NCBI RefSeq assembly: GCF_001641755.2
Contig: NZ_LRFG02000001.1
Coordinates: 310,001 to 374,000, forward strand
Length of the DNA: 64,000 nt
Source of the DNA: Microbulbifer flavimaris
GTDB lineage: Bacteria > Pseudomonadota > Gammaproteobacteria > Pseudomonadales > Cellvibrionaceae
Reading direction: 5' to 3'
Below the pieces are notes generated by a model that ran no database searches, was not told the origin of the DNA, and saw nothing but the letters and a program-made list of their open reading frames with translations. Below are positions 45,595-53,892 of the stretch, piece by piece (position 1 is the first letter of the stretch; each line of letters starts with the position of its first letter). The position numbers were made by a program, and so were the translations under genes.

Positions 45595-45622
45595 TTTACA
45601 GCATTTTTTCGCCGTGATAAAA
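45595..45622 (+). promoter_or_regulatory. Candidate promoter of the micro-ORF
   Basis: TTTACA (45595-45600), 16-base spacer, ATAAAA (45617-45622), about 27 bases before the ATG at 45649. The -10 is imperfect. Confidence 0.4.
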
Positions 45623-45648
45623 ACTCAGTGAAGTTTGCTCATAAGAAC

Positions 45649-45756
45649 ATGAACCAGCCAGCTCCAAGCGCTATGAACTCAAGCACCGTGGTTACAACTG
45701 CTGCTGTCGAGCGCTGCTCTGCCAACTACTACCTCAGCGAGTGGTTTGACGAGTAG
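45649..45756 (+). CDS. Candidate 35-residue peptide, unknown
   Basis: An in-frame extension to 45559 exists, but the ATG at 45649 fits the candidate promoter. The peptide begins MNQPAPSAMNSSTVVTTAAV and ends NYYLSEWFDE, small-residue-rich then aromatic/acidic, with one Cys. There is no signal peptide or transmembrane segment. The ribosome-binding site is weak. The stop codon TAG is the first three bases of a compound hairpin. I do not recognise it, and it may not be translated. Confidence 0.35.
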   Translation: MNQPAPSAMNSSTVVTTAAVERCSANYYLSEWFDE

Positions 45757-45819
45757 CTTCCTTTCGGCATGACCGGACGCTCTGAAGTGTTGAGCGTGCT
45801 GCCGAGCACAAGGAAGCTA
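45754..45819 (+). ncRNA. Compound three-helix hairpin
   Basis: Three stacked perfect helices share one axis: TAGCTTCCTT / AAGGAAGCTA (10 bp), TCGGCA / TGCCGA (6 bp) and ACGCTC / GAGCGT (6 bp). Internal loops lie between them and a 9-base loop (TGAAGTGTT) caps the axis. No T run follows, so it is not a simple terminator. It could be an RNA structural element or a small repeat. Confidence 0.5.
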
Positions 45820-46000
45820 TAAGTCGGATTTCTGTTTCCCCGCCTTATTGCTACATCAACTACAAGCAAGATAGCTGTGTCTGTTGCACGGTGCCTTGTG
45901 CCAATTCCCGGTGAGCCGATCCCCGTCAGTCTGCATTGCCCGCGATGCGAGTAAAACTCATCAATAAAAGGCCAAAGGTCTCAACAACGAGGGAAACACA

Positions 46001-48808
46001 ATGAATAAGAGAACCCATCTCTACCAGGCCATTCGGGTGGCACTCGGTTGTTCTCTGGTTAGCGGCAGCGTCTATGCACAGGAACTGCCACGACCCGCAG
46101 AGGAAGCCGTCGAAGAGGTAGTTGTTACCGGTACTCACATCAAGGGACTGGATACCGAGGGGGCGGTACAGGTTGTTCAGATCGACCGCGATGATATCGA
46201 AGCATCCGGTGCGACCTCCCCGATTGAACTGCTGCAGGAACTAACCCAGACCGGTGGCGGTAGCGGTACTTTCTCCACCACCACAGCAGGCCCGCTGTCC
46301 AGCAACACGCCGGTCGGCGCCGCGGGTGTCTCCCTGCGCGGCCTGGGGGCCTCCTCCACGCTGGTGCTGGTGAACGGCCGCCGGGTCTCCGTCAGCTCCT
46401 TCGCCAAGGGCCAAGAGTCCTTCGTCGATGTGAACTCCATCCCCCTGTCTGCTATCGAGCGCGTTGAAGTGCTGCCCAGCGGCGCCGCTGCAACCTACGG
46501 TGCTGACGCGGTTGCCGGTGTAGTCAACTTCGTGCTGCGTGACGACTTCGAGGGCAGCGAGATCACCCTGACACATGGCAACTCCACTGCCAGCTCCGAT
46601 GAGGGTAAATACAACCTGAACTGGGTCTGGGGACACAAGGGCGAGCGCAGCCACACCATGCTGGTGGCAGACTTCTTTACCCGCAATGCGCTCTATGATC
46701 GCGACCGCGATATTACTGCCAACTCTATTCGCCCGAGCCAGCAGGGTGTCTACCCGAGCTTTAACGATCTGTTCGCAATGTTCTATGACCAGACAGAAGG
46801 TCCGGCAAGCGGTGGCTGTCCGGAGGATCAGTTTGGCTTCGGTAGCTTCGGTGAATACTGTGAGTTCAACACCAATGCCTATGTTGCTACCCAGGACGAG
46901 TACGAAAGTGCCAGCCTGGTCGGTACCTTCAACTATCAGCTGAACGATAATGTGGAGTGGTTCAACACTGCCATGGTGCAGACGAACCAGTCCCAGGGAA
47001 CCGGCTCCCCGGCCAACTTCAGCCGTGCGCCATTCGACCCGGAAAGCCCGCTGTGGCCAGCGGAGCTGCAGGCTGACATGGTAGAGGAGGGCTCCTTTAG
47101 CCCTGACTTCCCTACCGACGAGTTTAGTGATTTCTATGGATATCCGATTTTCGCGTGGGGCAAGTTTCCTGATCCCCGTGCTGTAGAAGTTGAAAACCAG
47201 TCCGTGCGCCTGGTCTCGGGCCTGCGTGGTGACCTGAACGACTGGAGCTGGGAAGTGGCAGCCAATGTCGGCCGCAGCGAGTCCGAGCAACGCGGTATTT
47301 CCGGTCTTTACAACTCCGAAGCTTTCTACAATGCAGCACTGGGCAACCTGTGTACCGATGGCACTGTTGTTGACCGCTGGGATGTGGATCTGGTTCGTCC
47401 CAACGCCAGCTTTAACGGCGAAACCTGTGAGTCTCTCGGTAAAACCACAGCCTGGTATAACCCGTTCGATGGACAGGCCGAGCAGCTTGACGTAGTCAAC
47501 GATTACGTGCGCACTGACGCACAGCGTGAGGGTGTTTCCAGCCTGTACGCGATCGACGGCAACCTGTCCGGTTCCTGGATCGAACTGCCCGCCGGGGCCA
47601 TTCAGGTGGCCGTGGGTGCGGAGTTCCGCCGCGAAACCGTTGAGGACACCCCCTCTGGCGATGCGGTTTCCACTACCCTGAACCCGGAGCCGATCCTGGG
47701 CTTCAGCTCCACTTCCGCCGATGCCGAGCGCGATCAGTGGGCGGTTTACATGGAGCAGATGATCCCGGTTGCGGCCAATACTGAGCTGCAGTTTGCGTTG
47801 CGCTATGACTACTACGATAGCTTTGGTGGTGATACCAACCCGAAGATCGCCCTGCGCCATGCATTCAACGATGCGATCATCTTCCGCAGTAACTGGTCCA
47901 CTTCCTTCCGCGCGCCGTCTCTGGCCCAGGTGGGTGCTGGCACCCTGCTGAGCAGCTACCGGGTGGATTGTTCCGTGACCCCTGGTGCCTGTGACGGTCT
48001 TGCCGATGAAGATGGTCAAGCGCTGTTGTCCGAGGAAGTGAGCAACGACGATTTGATGCCGGAGACTGCAACCACCTGGGGTGCTGGATTCCTGCTGAAA
48101 CCGTTTGCTGATACCGAGCTGTCCATCGACTACTGGAACATCGAGCACGAAAACCTGGTAGGCGTCGAGGAAGACGACTTTATCCTGCGTGCACTGAATG
48201 GCGAATACCCGGTAGTGGGTGAGGGTGAGCTGGCCACGGGTCAACCGGGCCTCGAGGTGAGTAACGGTTTCGTTGTCGATGCACACTTCGAACTGACCAA
48301 TCTCGGCTGGCAGAAGACCAGCGGTGTGGACATGGCGTTCACCCAGTATTTCGATACCGAGAACATGGGTAGCTTCCGCTTCGTCCTCGATGGCACCTAC
48401 CTGACCGAGTTCGACAAGCTGCCCTCCGATACCCTGGGTATTGTCAGTGAAGCGGGCCAGTTCCGGTACCCGCGTTGGCTGGCCAACACCTCCCTGCGCT
48501 GGCGTTACGAGGACTGGTCTGCACAGATCGGTGCCAAGTACAGCCATAGCTATATGGATGACCCGAGCCCGCGTGTCCTCTCGGCGGTTGGCCTGGCCGA
48601 TGATGCCGAAGTTGAGGTGGATGCCTGGACTGTGTTTGACCTCAGCCTGAGCCGCGACTTCAACAACGGTAGCTACGCGAGCCTGCGCGTCAACAACCTG
48701 TTGGACGAAGAGCCGCCGCTGGTGCTGGGCACTGGTGCCAATGTGGACCACTTCAACCACAGCTCCATGGGTCGCTTCGTGACCCTGCGTTACAGCTACG
48801 CCTTCTAA
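46001..48808 (+). CDS. TonB-dependent outer-membrane receptor
   Basis: The 935-residue protein has a signal peptide (cleavage near VYAQ, residue 27). A TonB-box-like EEVVVTGTHIKG follows, then a plug domain (VSLRGLGASSTLVLVNGRRV, SAIERVEVLPSGAAATYGADAVAGVVNF) and a large beta-barrel ending in YSYAF with terminal Phe. It should import a substrate too large or scarce for porins. Its place between cyanophycinases and the dipeptide-splitting operon points to cyanophycin fragments, but sequence does not prove the ligand. The barrel regions are Asp/Glu/Asn-rich. Confidence 0.92.
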   Translation: MNKRTHLYQAIRVALGCSLVSGSVYAQELPRPAEEAVEEVVVTGTHIKGLDTEGAVQVVQIDRDDIEASGATSPIELLQELTQTGGGSGTFSTTTAGPLSSNTPVGAAGVSLRGLGASSTLVLVNGRRVSVSSFAKGQESFVDVNSIPLSAIERVEVLPSGAAATYGADAVAGVVNFVLRDDFEGSEITLTHGNSTASSDEGKYNLNWVWGHKGERSHTMLVADFFTRNALYDRDRDITANSIRPSQQGVYPSFNDLFAMFYDQTEGPASGGCPEDQFGFGSFGEYCEFNTNAYVATQDEYESASLVGTFNYQLNDNVEWFNTAMVQTNQSQGTGSPANFSRAPFDPESPLWPAELQADMVEEGSFSPDFPTDEFSDFYGYPIFAWGKFPDPRAVEVENQSVRLVSGLRGDLNDWSWEVAANVGRSESEQRGISGLYNSEAFYNAALGNLCTDGTVVDRWDVDLVRPNASFNGETCESLGKTTAWYNPFDGQAEQLDVVNDYVRTDAQREGVSSLYAIDGNLSGSWIELPAGAIQVAVGAEFRRETVEDTPSGDAVSTTLNPEPILGFSSTSADAERDQWAVYMEQMIPVAANTELQFALRYDYYDSFGGDTNPKIALRHAFNDAIIFRSNWSTSFRAPSLAQVGAGTLLSSYRVDCSVTPGACDGLADEDGQALLSEEVSNDDLMPETATTWGAGFLLKPFADTELSIDYWNIEHENLVGVEEDDFILRALNGEYPVVGEGELATGQPGLEVSNGFVVDAHFELTNLGWQKTSGVDMAFTQYFDTENMGSFRFVLDGTYLTEFDKLPSDTLGIVSEAGQFRYPRWLANTSLRWRYEDWSAQIGAKYSHSYMDDPSPRVLSAVGLADDAEVEVDAWTVFDLSLSRDFNNGSYASLRVNNLLDEEPPLVLGTGANVDHFNHSSMGRFVTLRYSYAF

Positions 48809-48825
48809 GCGCAGTTGTATGAAAA

Positions 48826-48861
48826 GGGCGGTGCCTGAGGGCGCCGCCCCGGTAGCCGGGG
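48826..48861 (+). promoter_or_regulatory. Intercistronic GC-rich hairpins
   Basis: GGGCGGTGCC / GGCGCCGCCC, overlapped by CCCCGG-TAG-CCGGGG, lie between receptor and transporter genes without a T run. They may stabilise the upstream mRNA or attenuate read-through. Confidence 0.4.
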
Positions 48862-48930
48862 CAGGGCGGTGCGCAAGCCCACCCTGTTGCCCGGCTGGCT
48901 GTACAAGAAATTTCCCTCTGGTGTAACTCT

Positions 48931-50436
48931 ATGCAAGCTTCTGCATCTGAAGTCGAACGCGAACAGCAAGGCACAGTGTCTGCAGAGCCCAAATGGGCCA
49001 TGCCTGATACCTACCTGATTCTGCTGTTTGTGGCGCTGCTCGCATTTGCGCTCAATTTCATCATTCCGGCCGGTACTTACGAGACTACGGTCGTCAATGA
49101 GCGCACGGTGGTGGATCCGAGCACCTATCAACAGGTGACAGAAGAGCCCCAGGGCATGGCCGTATTTGCTGAAGGCGGCAATATTGGGCTGTTGAACTTT
49201 GCCTTCGAGGGGATGGTTTCCGGCTCCAAGTGGGGCGCTTCCATCGGTGTATTTGCATTTATCCTGCTGACCGGTGGTGCATTCGGACTGATTTTTGCCA
49301 GCGGCTCTGTGGAGCGCGGCCTTTTCCAGGTAATTGCCAAGAACCGCGAGGCGGGCAGCCTCTATCTGGCGATTCTCTGTGTCATGTTTTCTGCCGGCGG
49401 TGCCGTATTCGGCATGGGTGAGGAGGTGATTCCCTTCACCCTGATCGTGGTGCCGCTGCTGGTCACGATGGGCTACGACAGTATTACCGCGCTGTTGGTG
49501 ACCTACGTGGCAACCCAGGTGGGCTTTGCTACCTCCTGGATGAACCCTTTTGGTGTCAGTATCGCCCAGGGGATTGCCGATGTGCCCCTGATGTCCGGCA
49601 GCGTGCCGCGCATGATTCTCTGGGCAATGGCTACATTACTCCTGATTGTTTTCACGTTGCGGTATGCCCAGCGTGTTCGCAAGAATCCGGAATCTTCCCT
49701 GGCTTTCAAGTCAGATGCCGTACACCGGAGCAAGCGCCAGTCGCTGGATTCCATTCAGACCATGGTGCGCGGCGATGGCTGGGTGTTACTGCTCTTTGCT
49801 GCCGGTATCGCCTGGATGATCTGGGGTGTGGTGCAGCGAGAGTATTTCCTGCCCGAGATCGCCAGCCAGTTCTTTACCATGGGCATCGTGATTGCGATCG
49901 TGGCCATCGCCTTCGGCCTCAACGGGCTCACTGCCAACAAGGCGGCCGCGGCCTTCAAAGAAGGGGCCCAGCAATTGCTGCCGGCAGCCATGGTGGTGGC
50001 CTTTGCCAAGGGTATCGTTTTACTCCTCGGTGGTGACGAGCCGACCAGCCCCAGTGTCCTGAATACCATCCTCAACTGGGCGGGGCAGGGGCTTGCCGAT
50101 GTGTCCGGCACGGTGTCGGCCTGGTGCATGCTCCTTTTCCAGACCGTCTTCAATTTCTTTATTACCTCCGGGTCCGGTCAGGCCGCTCTGACAATGCCGA
50201 TCATGGCGCCGCTGGCGGATGTTGTCGGTGTAACCCGCCAGACAGCGGTGCTGGCCTTCCAGTTGGGTGACGGCTTCAGCAACGTTATCGTGCCCACCTC
50301 TGCCGCCCTGATGGGCTGTCTTGGTGCCGCCCGTCTCGACTGGGGTGTCTGGATCCGTTTCGCCTTGCCGCTGATGGCCTGGCTTTTCACGCTGGCTTCT
50401 GTGGCAGTTGTTCTCGCCGCACTAACGGGATTTTGA
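48931..50436 (+). CDS. YfcC/DcuC-superfamily inner-membrane transporter
   Basis: The 501-residue polytopic protein has the YfcC pattern: PDTYLILLFVALLAFALNFIIPAGTYE at the N-terminus, FGMGEEVIPFTLIVVPL, and a C-terminal FITSGSGQAALTMPIMAPLADVVGVTRQTAVLAFQLGDGFSNVI. Relatives carry dicarboxylates, arginine/ornithine or peptides. Lying 9 bases before the isoaspartyl dipeptidase gene, it is best explained as the carrier for beta-Asp-Arg or its products. Start ATG 48931 has only a modest ribosome-binding site. Confidence 0.83.
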   Translation: MQASASEVEREQQGTVSAEPKWAMPDTYLILLFVALLAFALNFIIPAGTYETTVVNERTVVDPSTYQQVTEEPQGMAVFAEGGNIGLLNFAFEGMVSGSKWGASIGVFAFILLTGGAFGLIFASGSVERGLFQVIAKNREAGSLYLAILCVMFSAGGAVFGMGEEVIPFTLIVVPLLVTMGYDSITALLVTYVATQVGFATSWMNPFGVSIAQGIADVPLMSGSVPRMILWAMATLLLIVFTLRYAQRVRKNPESSLAFKSDAVHRSKRQSLDSIQTMVRGDGWVLLLFAAGIAWMIWGVVQREYFLPEIASQFFTMGIVIAIVAIAFGLNGLTANKAAAAFKEGAQQLLPAAMVVAFAKGIVLLLGGDEPTSPSVLNTILNWAGQGLADVSGTVSAWCMLLFQTVFNFFITSGSGQAALTMPIMAPLADVVGVTRQTAVLAFQLGDGFSNVIVPTSAALMGCLGAARLDWGVWIRFALPLMAWLFTLASVAVVLAALTGF

Positions 50437-50445
50437 GCAGTACTC

Positions 50446-51621
50446 ATGTCAAGAATCGTTCTAATAAAAAATGCCCATGTATTTGCCCCGAGGGATCTCG
50501 GGTTATGCGATGTCCTGATCGCGGGCGAAAAAATCGAGAAAATCGACCAGGGCTTGAGCCTGCCTGCGGAAATTGGTGAGACCGTGGATGCTGACGGGGC
50601 CTGGTTGATTCCCGGCCTGGTGGACTCCCTGGTGCATATCAGTGGCGGCGGTGGCGAGGGCGGCTTTGCTTCCCGCACACCGGAACTTGATCCCCGCGGG
50701 GCTTTTGAGTCGGGGGTGACCACCGTGATCGGTGTGCTGGGTACGGATGCGACCACGCGGACCCTGAATGAACTTTATGGCAAGGCGCGGGCGCTCGACG
50801 CCCAGGGCCTGTCCTGTTACATGCACAGCGGTTCTTACCAGTTCCCGGTGAACACACTCACCGGCAGTGTGCGAACCGATATCATGCTGGTGCATAACAT
50901 TATCGGGGTCGGTGAGCTGGCCATCTCCGATCACCGCTCTTCCCAGCCGTCTACCGCTGAGCTGGTTCGTGTCGCATCCGACGCCCGGGTGGCGGGTCTG
51001 CTGAGCGGCAAGAGCGGGGTAATCAGCATTCACGTGGGGGACTGCGATGGCCGCCTGCAGCCGCTGTTTGACGCCGTGGCCCAGTCTGATGTGCCCATCA
51101 GCCAGTTCTATCCCACTCACATCAATCGCAACGACGAGCTGCTTGCCCACGGAGTGGAATTTACCAAAGCCGGTGGTTTCATCGATTTCACCACTTCGAC
51201 CACGCCGGAAATTCTGGCCACCGGCGAGCTGCGTGCCAGTGCCGCTCTGCGTGTGGCGCTGGCATCCGGCGCGCCGGCGGACCGCCTGACCATGTCATCG
51301 GACGCCCAGGGCTCGATGACAAACTTCTGTGATAACGGCACCTTGCAGGATATCGAGGTGGGCTCGGTGGCCAGTCTGTTTGATGAGTTCCGCCGCGCGG
51401 TGCGCGACGAACAGGTGGATTTCGTCAAAGCCCTGCAGTCCGTCACGGAAAATCCGGCCAAGGTACTCGGGCTGCGAAGCAAAGGGGCTGTGGCAGCCGG
51501 GCTGGATGCTGACCTGAGTCTGGTGGATCCCGAGAGTTTCGAAATTCAGCATGTCATGGCGCGTGGTCGCTGGCAGTACTTCGATCGCCAGTTGCGGTTC
51601 CGGGGGGCATTTAGCAACTAA
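50446..51621 (+). CDS. iadA: Isoaspartyl dipeptidase (IadA family) with altered metal motif
   Basis: The 391-residue amidohydrolase aligns with IadA along its length (GGGGEGGFASRTPEL, TGSYQFPVNTLTGSV, AISDHRSS, HVGDCDGRLQP, YPTHINRN, MSSDAQGS). His196, His225 and Asp286 match metal or catalytic residues of E. coli IadA (His201, His230, Asp285). Two differences stand out. The HxH motif reads Leu62-Val63-His64, losing the first His, and the carboxylated Lys region reads GVGEL, with Glu157 as the likely bridging ligand. It should split beta-Asp-Xaa dipeptides. It overlaps the AraC gene by one base. Confidence 0.85.
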   Translation: MSRIVLIKNAHVFAPRDLGLCDVLIAGEKIEKIDQGLSLPAEIGETVDADGAWLIPGLVDSLVHISGGGGEGGFASRTPELDPRGAFESGVTTVIGVLGTDATTRTLNELYGKARALDAQGLSCYMHSGSYQFPVNTLTGSVRTDIMLVHNIIGVGELAISDHRSSQPSTAELVRVASDARVAGLLSGKSGVISIHVGDCDGRLQPLFDAVAQSDVPISQFYPTHINRNDELLAHGVEFTKAGGFIDFTTSTTPEILATGELRASAALRVALASGAPADRLTMSSDAQGSMTNFCDNGTLQDIEVGSVASLFDEFRRAVRDEQVDFVKALQSVTENPAKVLGLRSKGAVAAGLDADLSLVDPESFEIQHVMARGRWQYFDRQLRFRGAFSN

Positions 51622-52565
51622 TGAGACAGGACGCCGCCACTTCCGTTGCCATTATGCTGCTGCCCGGATTTTCCATGTCCGGGCTGGGTATCTTGATGGA
51701 GCGGTTTACCCTCGCGGGCGGTGCATCTCCCCTGATCTTCAGTTGTAGCGGTGAAAAAATGATATCGGCGGAGCATGGCGTGAGGGTCCAGGCCCAGGTG
51801 CTGCCCGCCCTGCCGCTGGCAGCCCGGACACTGATTTTTTGCGGCGGGCGGCAGTACACGGCGGTTTCCCGGGAAGCCTGTGAGCAGGTAGCACGCCATA
51901 CCAGGGGCGCCACTTATCGGATCGGCATTGGCAGTGGCGTGATGTTGATGGCCCAGAGCGGATTGCTTGACGGGCATCGGGTTAGCCTCGCGGAGTCGCT
52001 GGGGAGCCAGCTGCGGCAGACGGGTCGACCGGTCGTGTCCACTGGCAATTCATTTACCCGCGATGAGAATGTCTGGACCTGCACCAGTGAGGAAACACTG
52101 CCTCTGATGCTGGATACCCTGTTACCGGTCTGGAGCGGAGAGGGCGAGGACAAAACGCTGCAGTTCCAGAGTGAGGTAGAGGACCGTTCAACCCTCGCCG
52201 AGGCACAGGCCCTGATGCGCAATAACCTGGCCGAGCCCCTGGCCACCGGTGAAATCGCGGGTTATCTGGGGATATCGAGTAAAAAGCTGGAGCGGATCTT
52301 CAAGCGTTTTGTCGGGCAGTTGCCGGCGCGGTTTTACATAGGCCTCAGGCTGTCCCTGGCACGGGATCTGTTGCACCACAGCGGTCTCAGCATCGAAGAA
52401 ATTGGCAAGCGCTGCGGTTTTAGCTCGCCCTCCCATTTCAGCAGGGCGTTTCGCAATCACTTCGGCTGTACACCGAGGGCAGAGCGACAGCAGTTTGTGG
52501 CCCTGTCAGAGGATGGCGGCCGTTGGGGGCTTGCTGGAGGAAATAGAACATGTATCGCAGGTTGA
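51621..52565 (+). CDS. GlxA/ArgR-like AraC-family regulator (DJ-1 domain + HTH)
   Basis: The 314-residue protein has an N-terminal DJ-1/PfpI-like domain (VAIMLLPGFSMSGLGILMERF; YRIGIGSGVMLMAQSGLLDG in place of the nucleophile elbow, with Ser rather than Cys). The C-terminal AraC helix-turn-helix pair is at about 210-300 (NLAEPLATGEIAGYLGISSKKLERIFKRF, LSIEEIGKRCGFSSPSHFSRAFRNHFG). Pseudomonas ArgR, the arginine-responsive activator, has this architecture, which fits an operon that releases arginine. It lies between iadA and the lipoprotein cyanophycinase, overlapping both. Confidence 0.85.
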   Translation: MRQDAATSVAIMLLPGFSMSGLGILMERFTLAGGASPLIFSCSGEKMISAEHGVRVQAQVLPALPLAARTLIFCGGRQYTAVSREACEQVARHTRGATYRIGIGSGVMLMAQSGLLDGHRVSLAESLGSQLRQTGRPVVSTGNSFTRDENVWTCTSEETLPLMLDTLLPVWSGEGEDKTLQFQSEVEDRSTLAEAQALMRNNLAEPLATGEIAGYLGISSKKLERIFKRFVGQLPARFYIGLRLSLARDLLHHSGLSIEEIGKRCGFSSPSHFSRAFRNHFGCTPRAERQQFVALSEDGGRWGLAGGNRTCIAG

Positions 52566-53827
52566 GAATAGCAACAATGAAATTACTGTTATCCAAGTTG
52601 GTCGTTTTTGTTTCGCTGGCGCTGGTGGCGTGTCAGGGGCATTCTGCCGGCAAGCTGATGATTGTGGGCGGCGCCCTGCGCAGCGACAACGAAGCCATCT
52701 ACCGCGAATATATTGATGCAATTCCGTCGCGTTATCCCGATGTGGCCATCGTCCCGGCCGCTTCCGGGCGACCCGCCCACTATGCACAGCAGTTTGAACG
52801 GGATCTGCGTGCATTTGGTTTCGAAGGACAGGTGCACATCCTGCCGGTCGCGGTAAAGGATGACAGTTCCACCGACAAGGTGGACGAAAGCACCTGGGTG
52901 AAAGGGGCGTATGACCCGAAGGTGGCTGAAAAGCTGGCCACGGTGGGCGGTGTCTGGTTCGTCGGTGGAGATCAGACGCGGATCACCGAGACCCTGGTTC
53001 AGGATGACGGCTCCGACACACCGCTGCTGTCGGCCATTCGTCGGCAGCTGTCCAAGGGTGGGATCGTCGGTGGCACCAGTGCAGGAGCGGCCATCATGAG
53101 CGGCCCCATGATCGCAGCCGGCGATTCCCTGAGTGCGCTCACCGAGGCGCGGACAGAGGAATATGCGGGGATGCAGTCACAGGAGTCTGGGCGCCTGATG
53201 GTCAAGAAAGGCCTCGCCTTCCTCGACGGGGGCGTGGTCGACCAACACTTTGATCGCAAGAGTCGCCTGGGCCGCCTGATCCGCGCGCTGGAGCCGCCGC
53301 TGGCACCGGAGTTACGCCGTGGTTACGGCATTGATGAAGACACCGCCGTACTTGCCGATCTCGGTTCCGGGGAGATGAGAGTGCTCGGCGCGGGTACCCT
53401 GGTGCTGGTGGATGCCCGTGGGGCAGATTTTGCTGAGGACAGCCCTCGCTTTGCGGTAAAAAACCTCTCCGTGTCAGTATTGAGTGAAGGTGACCGCTAC
53501 AACTGGCGCACTGGCAAAATGACACTCGAGGGTGCTGTCACCGTGGGCAAAGAAGCCTTCGGTTACACGGCGGAGCAGGGTGCCGGACTGACACTGCCCA
53601 ACGGGCGTCTGGACCATCTGCTGGGTTTTTCGTTGCTGGATAACAGTGAAACGGCAGAGCTGCGCCGCTACGCCTTTGCCGAGCAGGGGCCGGGTGTGCT
53701 TTTCCGTTTCGAACAGACCGACGACAGCCAGGGCTTCTGGCGCTACGGGTCTGGCACCAAGGATCAGTACTCGATCCAGAATGTGCGCCTCTCCATTGAG
53801 CCTGTCACTGTGAGCATTCGCCAGTAA
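52550..53827 (+). CDS. Cyanophycinase lipoprotein (S51 family)
   Basis: ATG 52550 follows GGAGG by 8 bases and is preferred over the ATG at 52577; the gene overlaps the AraC gene by 16 bases. The 425-residue product has a lipoprotein signal with lipobox LVAC (about residue 28). Its S51 domain carries IVGGALRSDNEAIY, VWFVGGDQTRITETL, nucleophile Ser177 in GGTSAGAA and the cyanophycinase-type DQHFDRKSRLGRL. A C-terminal extension of about 120 residues follows. This is the closer match to secreted CphE enzymes. It closes the yfcC-iadA-araC operon before a terminator. Confidence 0.88.
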   Translation: MYRRLRIATMKLLLSKLVVFVSLALVACQGHSAGKLMIVGGALRSDNEAIYREYIDAIPSRYPDVAIVPAASGRPAHYAQQFERDLRAFGFEGQVHILPVAVKDDSSTDKVDESTWVKGAYDPKVAEKLATVGGVWFVGGDQTRITETLVQDDGSDTPLLSAIRRQLSKGGIVGGTSAGAAIMSGPMIAAGDSLSALTEARTEEYAGMQSQESGRLMVKKGLAFLDGGVVDQHFDRKSRLGRLIRALEPPLAPELRRGYGIDEDTAVLADLGSGEMRVLGAGTLVLVDARGADFAEDSPRFAVKNLSVSVLSEGDRYNWRTGKMTLEGAVTVGKEAFGYTAEQGAGLTLPNGRLDHLLGFSLLDNSETAELRRYAFAEQGPGVLFRFEQTDDSQGFWRYGSGTKDQYSIQNVRLSIEPVTVSIRQ

Positions 53828-53838
53828 CTGGGCTTTCA

Positions 53839-53864
53839 GGGGCGCGCGACCGCGCGCCCCTTTT
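53839..53864 (+). terminator. Intrinsic terminator after the cyanophycinase operon
   Basis: GGGGCGCGCG / CGCGCGCCCC stem followed by TTTT. Only 28 bases separate it from the aspA start, so aspA expression may depend on read-through. Confidence 0.75.
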
Positions 53865-53892
53865 CTCTGATTTACCTCAATCGGTTATAGCT

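Larger units (their letters stand above)
45472..46000. other. 529-base interval with micro-ORF and hairpin
   Basis: Between the cyanophycinase terminator and the TonB receptor. It holds the candidate promoter, 35-codon ORF and compound hairpin listed separately. GAGGGA just upstream of 46001 is the receptor's ribosome-binding site. No other feature is evident. Confidence 0.5.

Noticed and set aside
45649-45756. Lasso or other RiPP precursor peptide
   Set aside because: There is a small peptide next to a TonB receptor and an isoaspartyl dipeptidase, but no maturation enzymes (B/C proteins), no leader recognition motif and no export ABC transporter nearby.
46241-48760. Long minus-strand open frame (839 codons) across the TonB receptor gene
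   Set aside because: It mirrors the receptor coding frame, has no recognisable domains or ribosome-binding site, and is expected from GC-rich codon usage.
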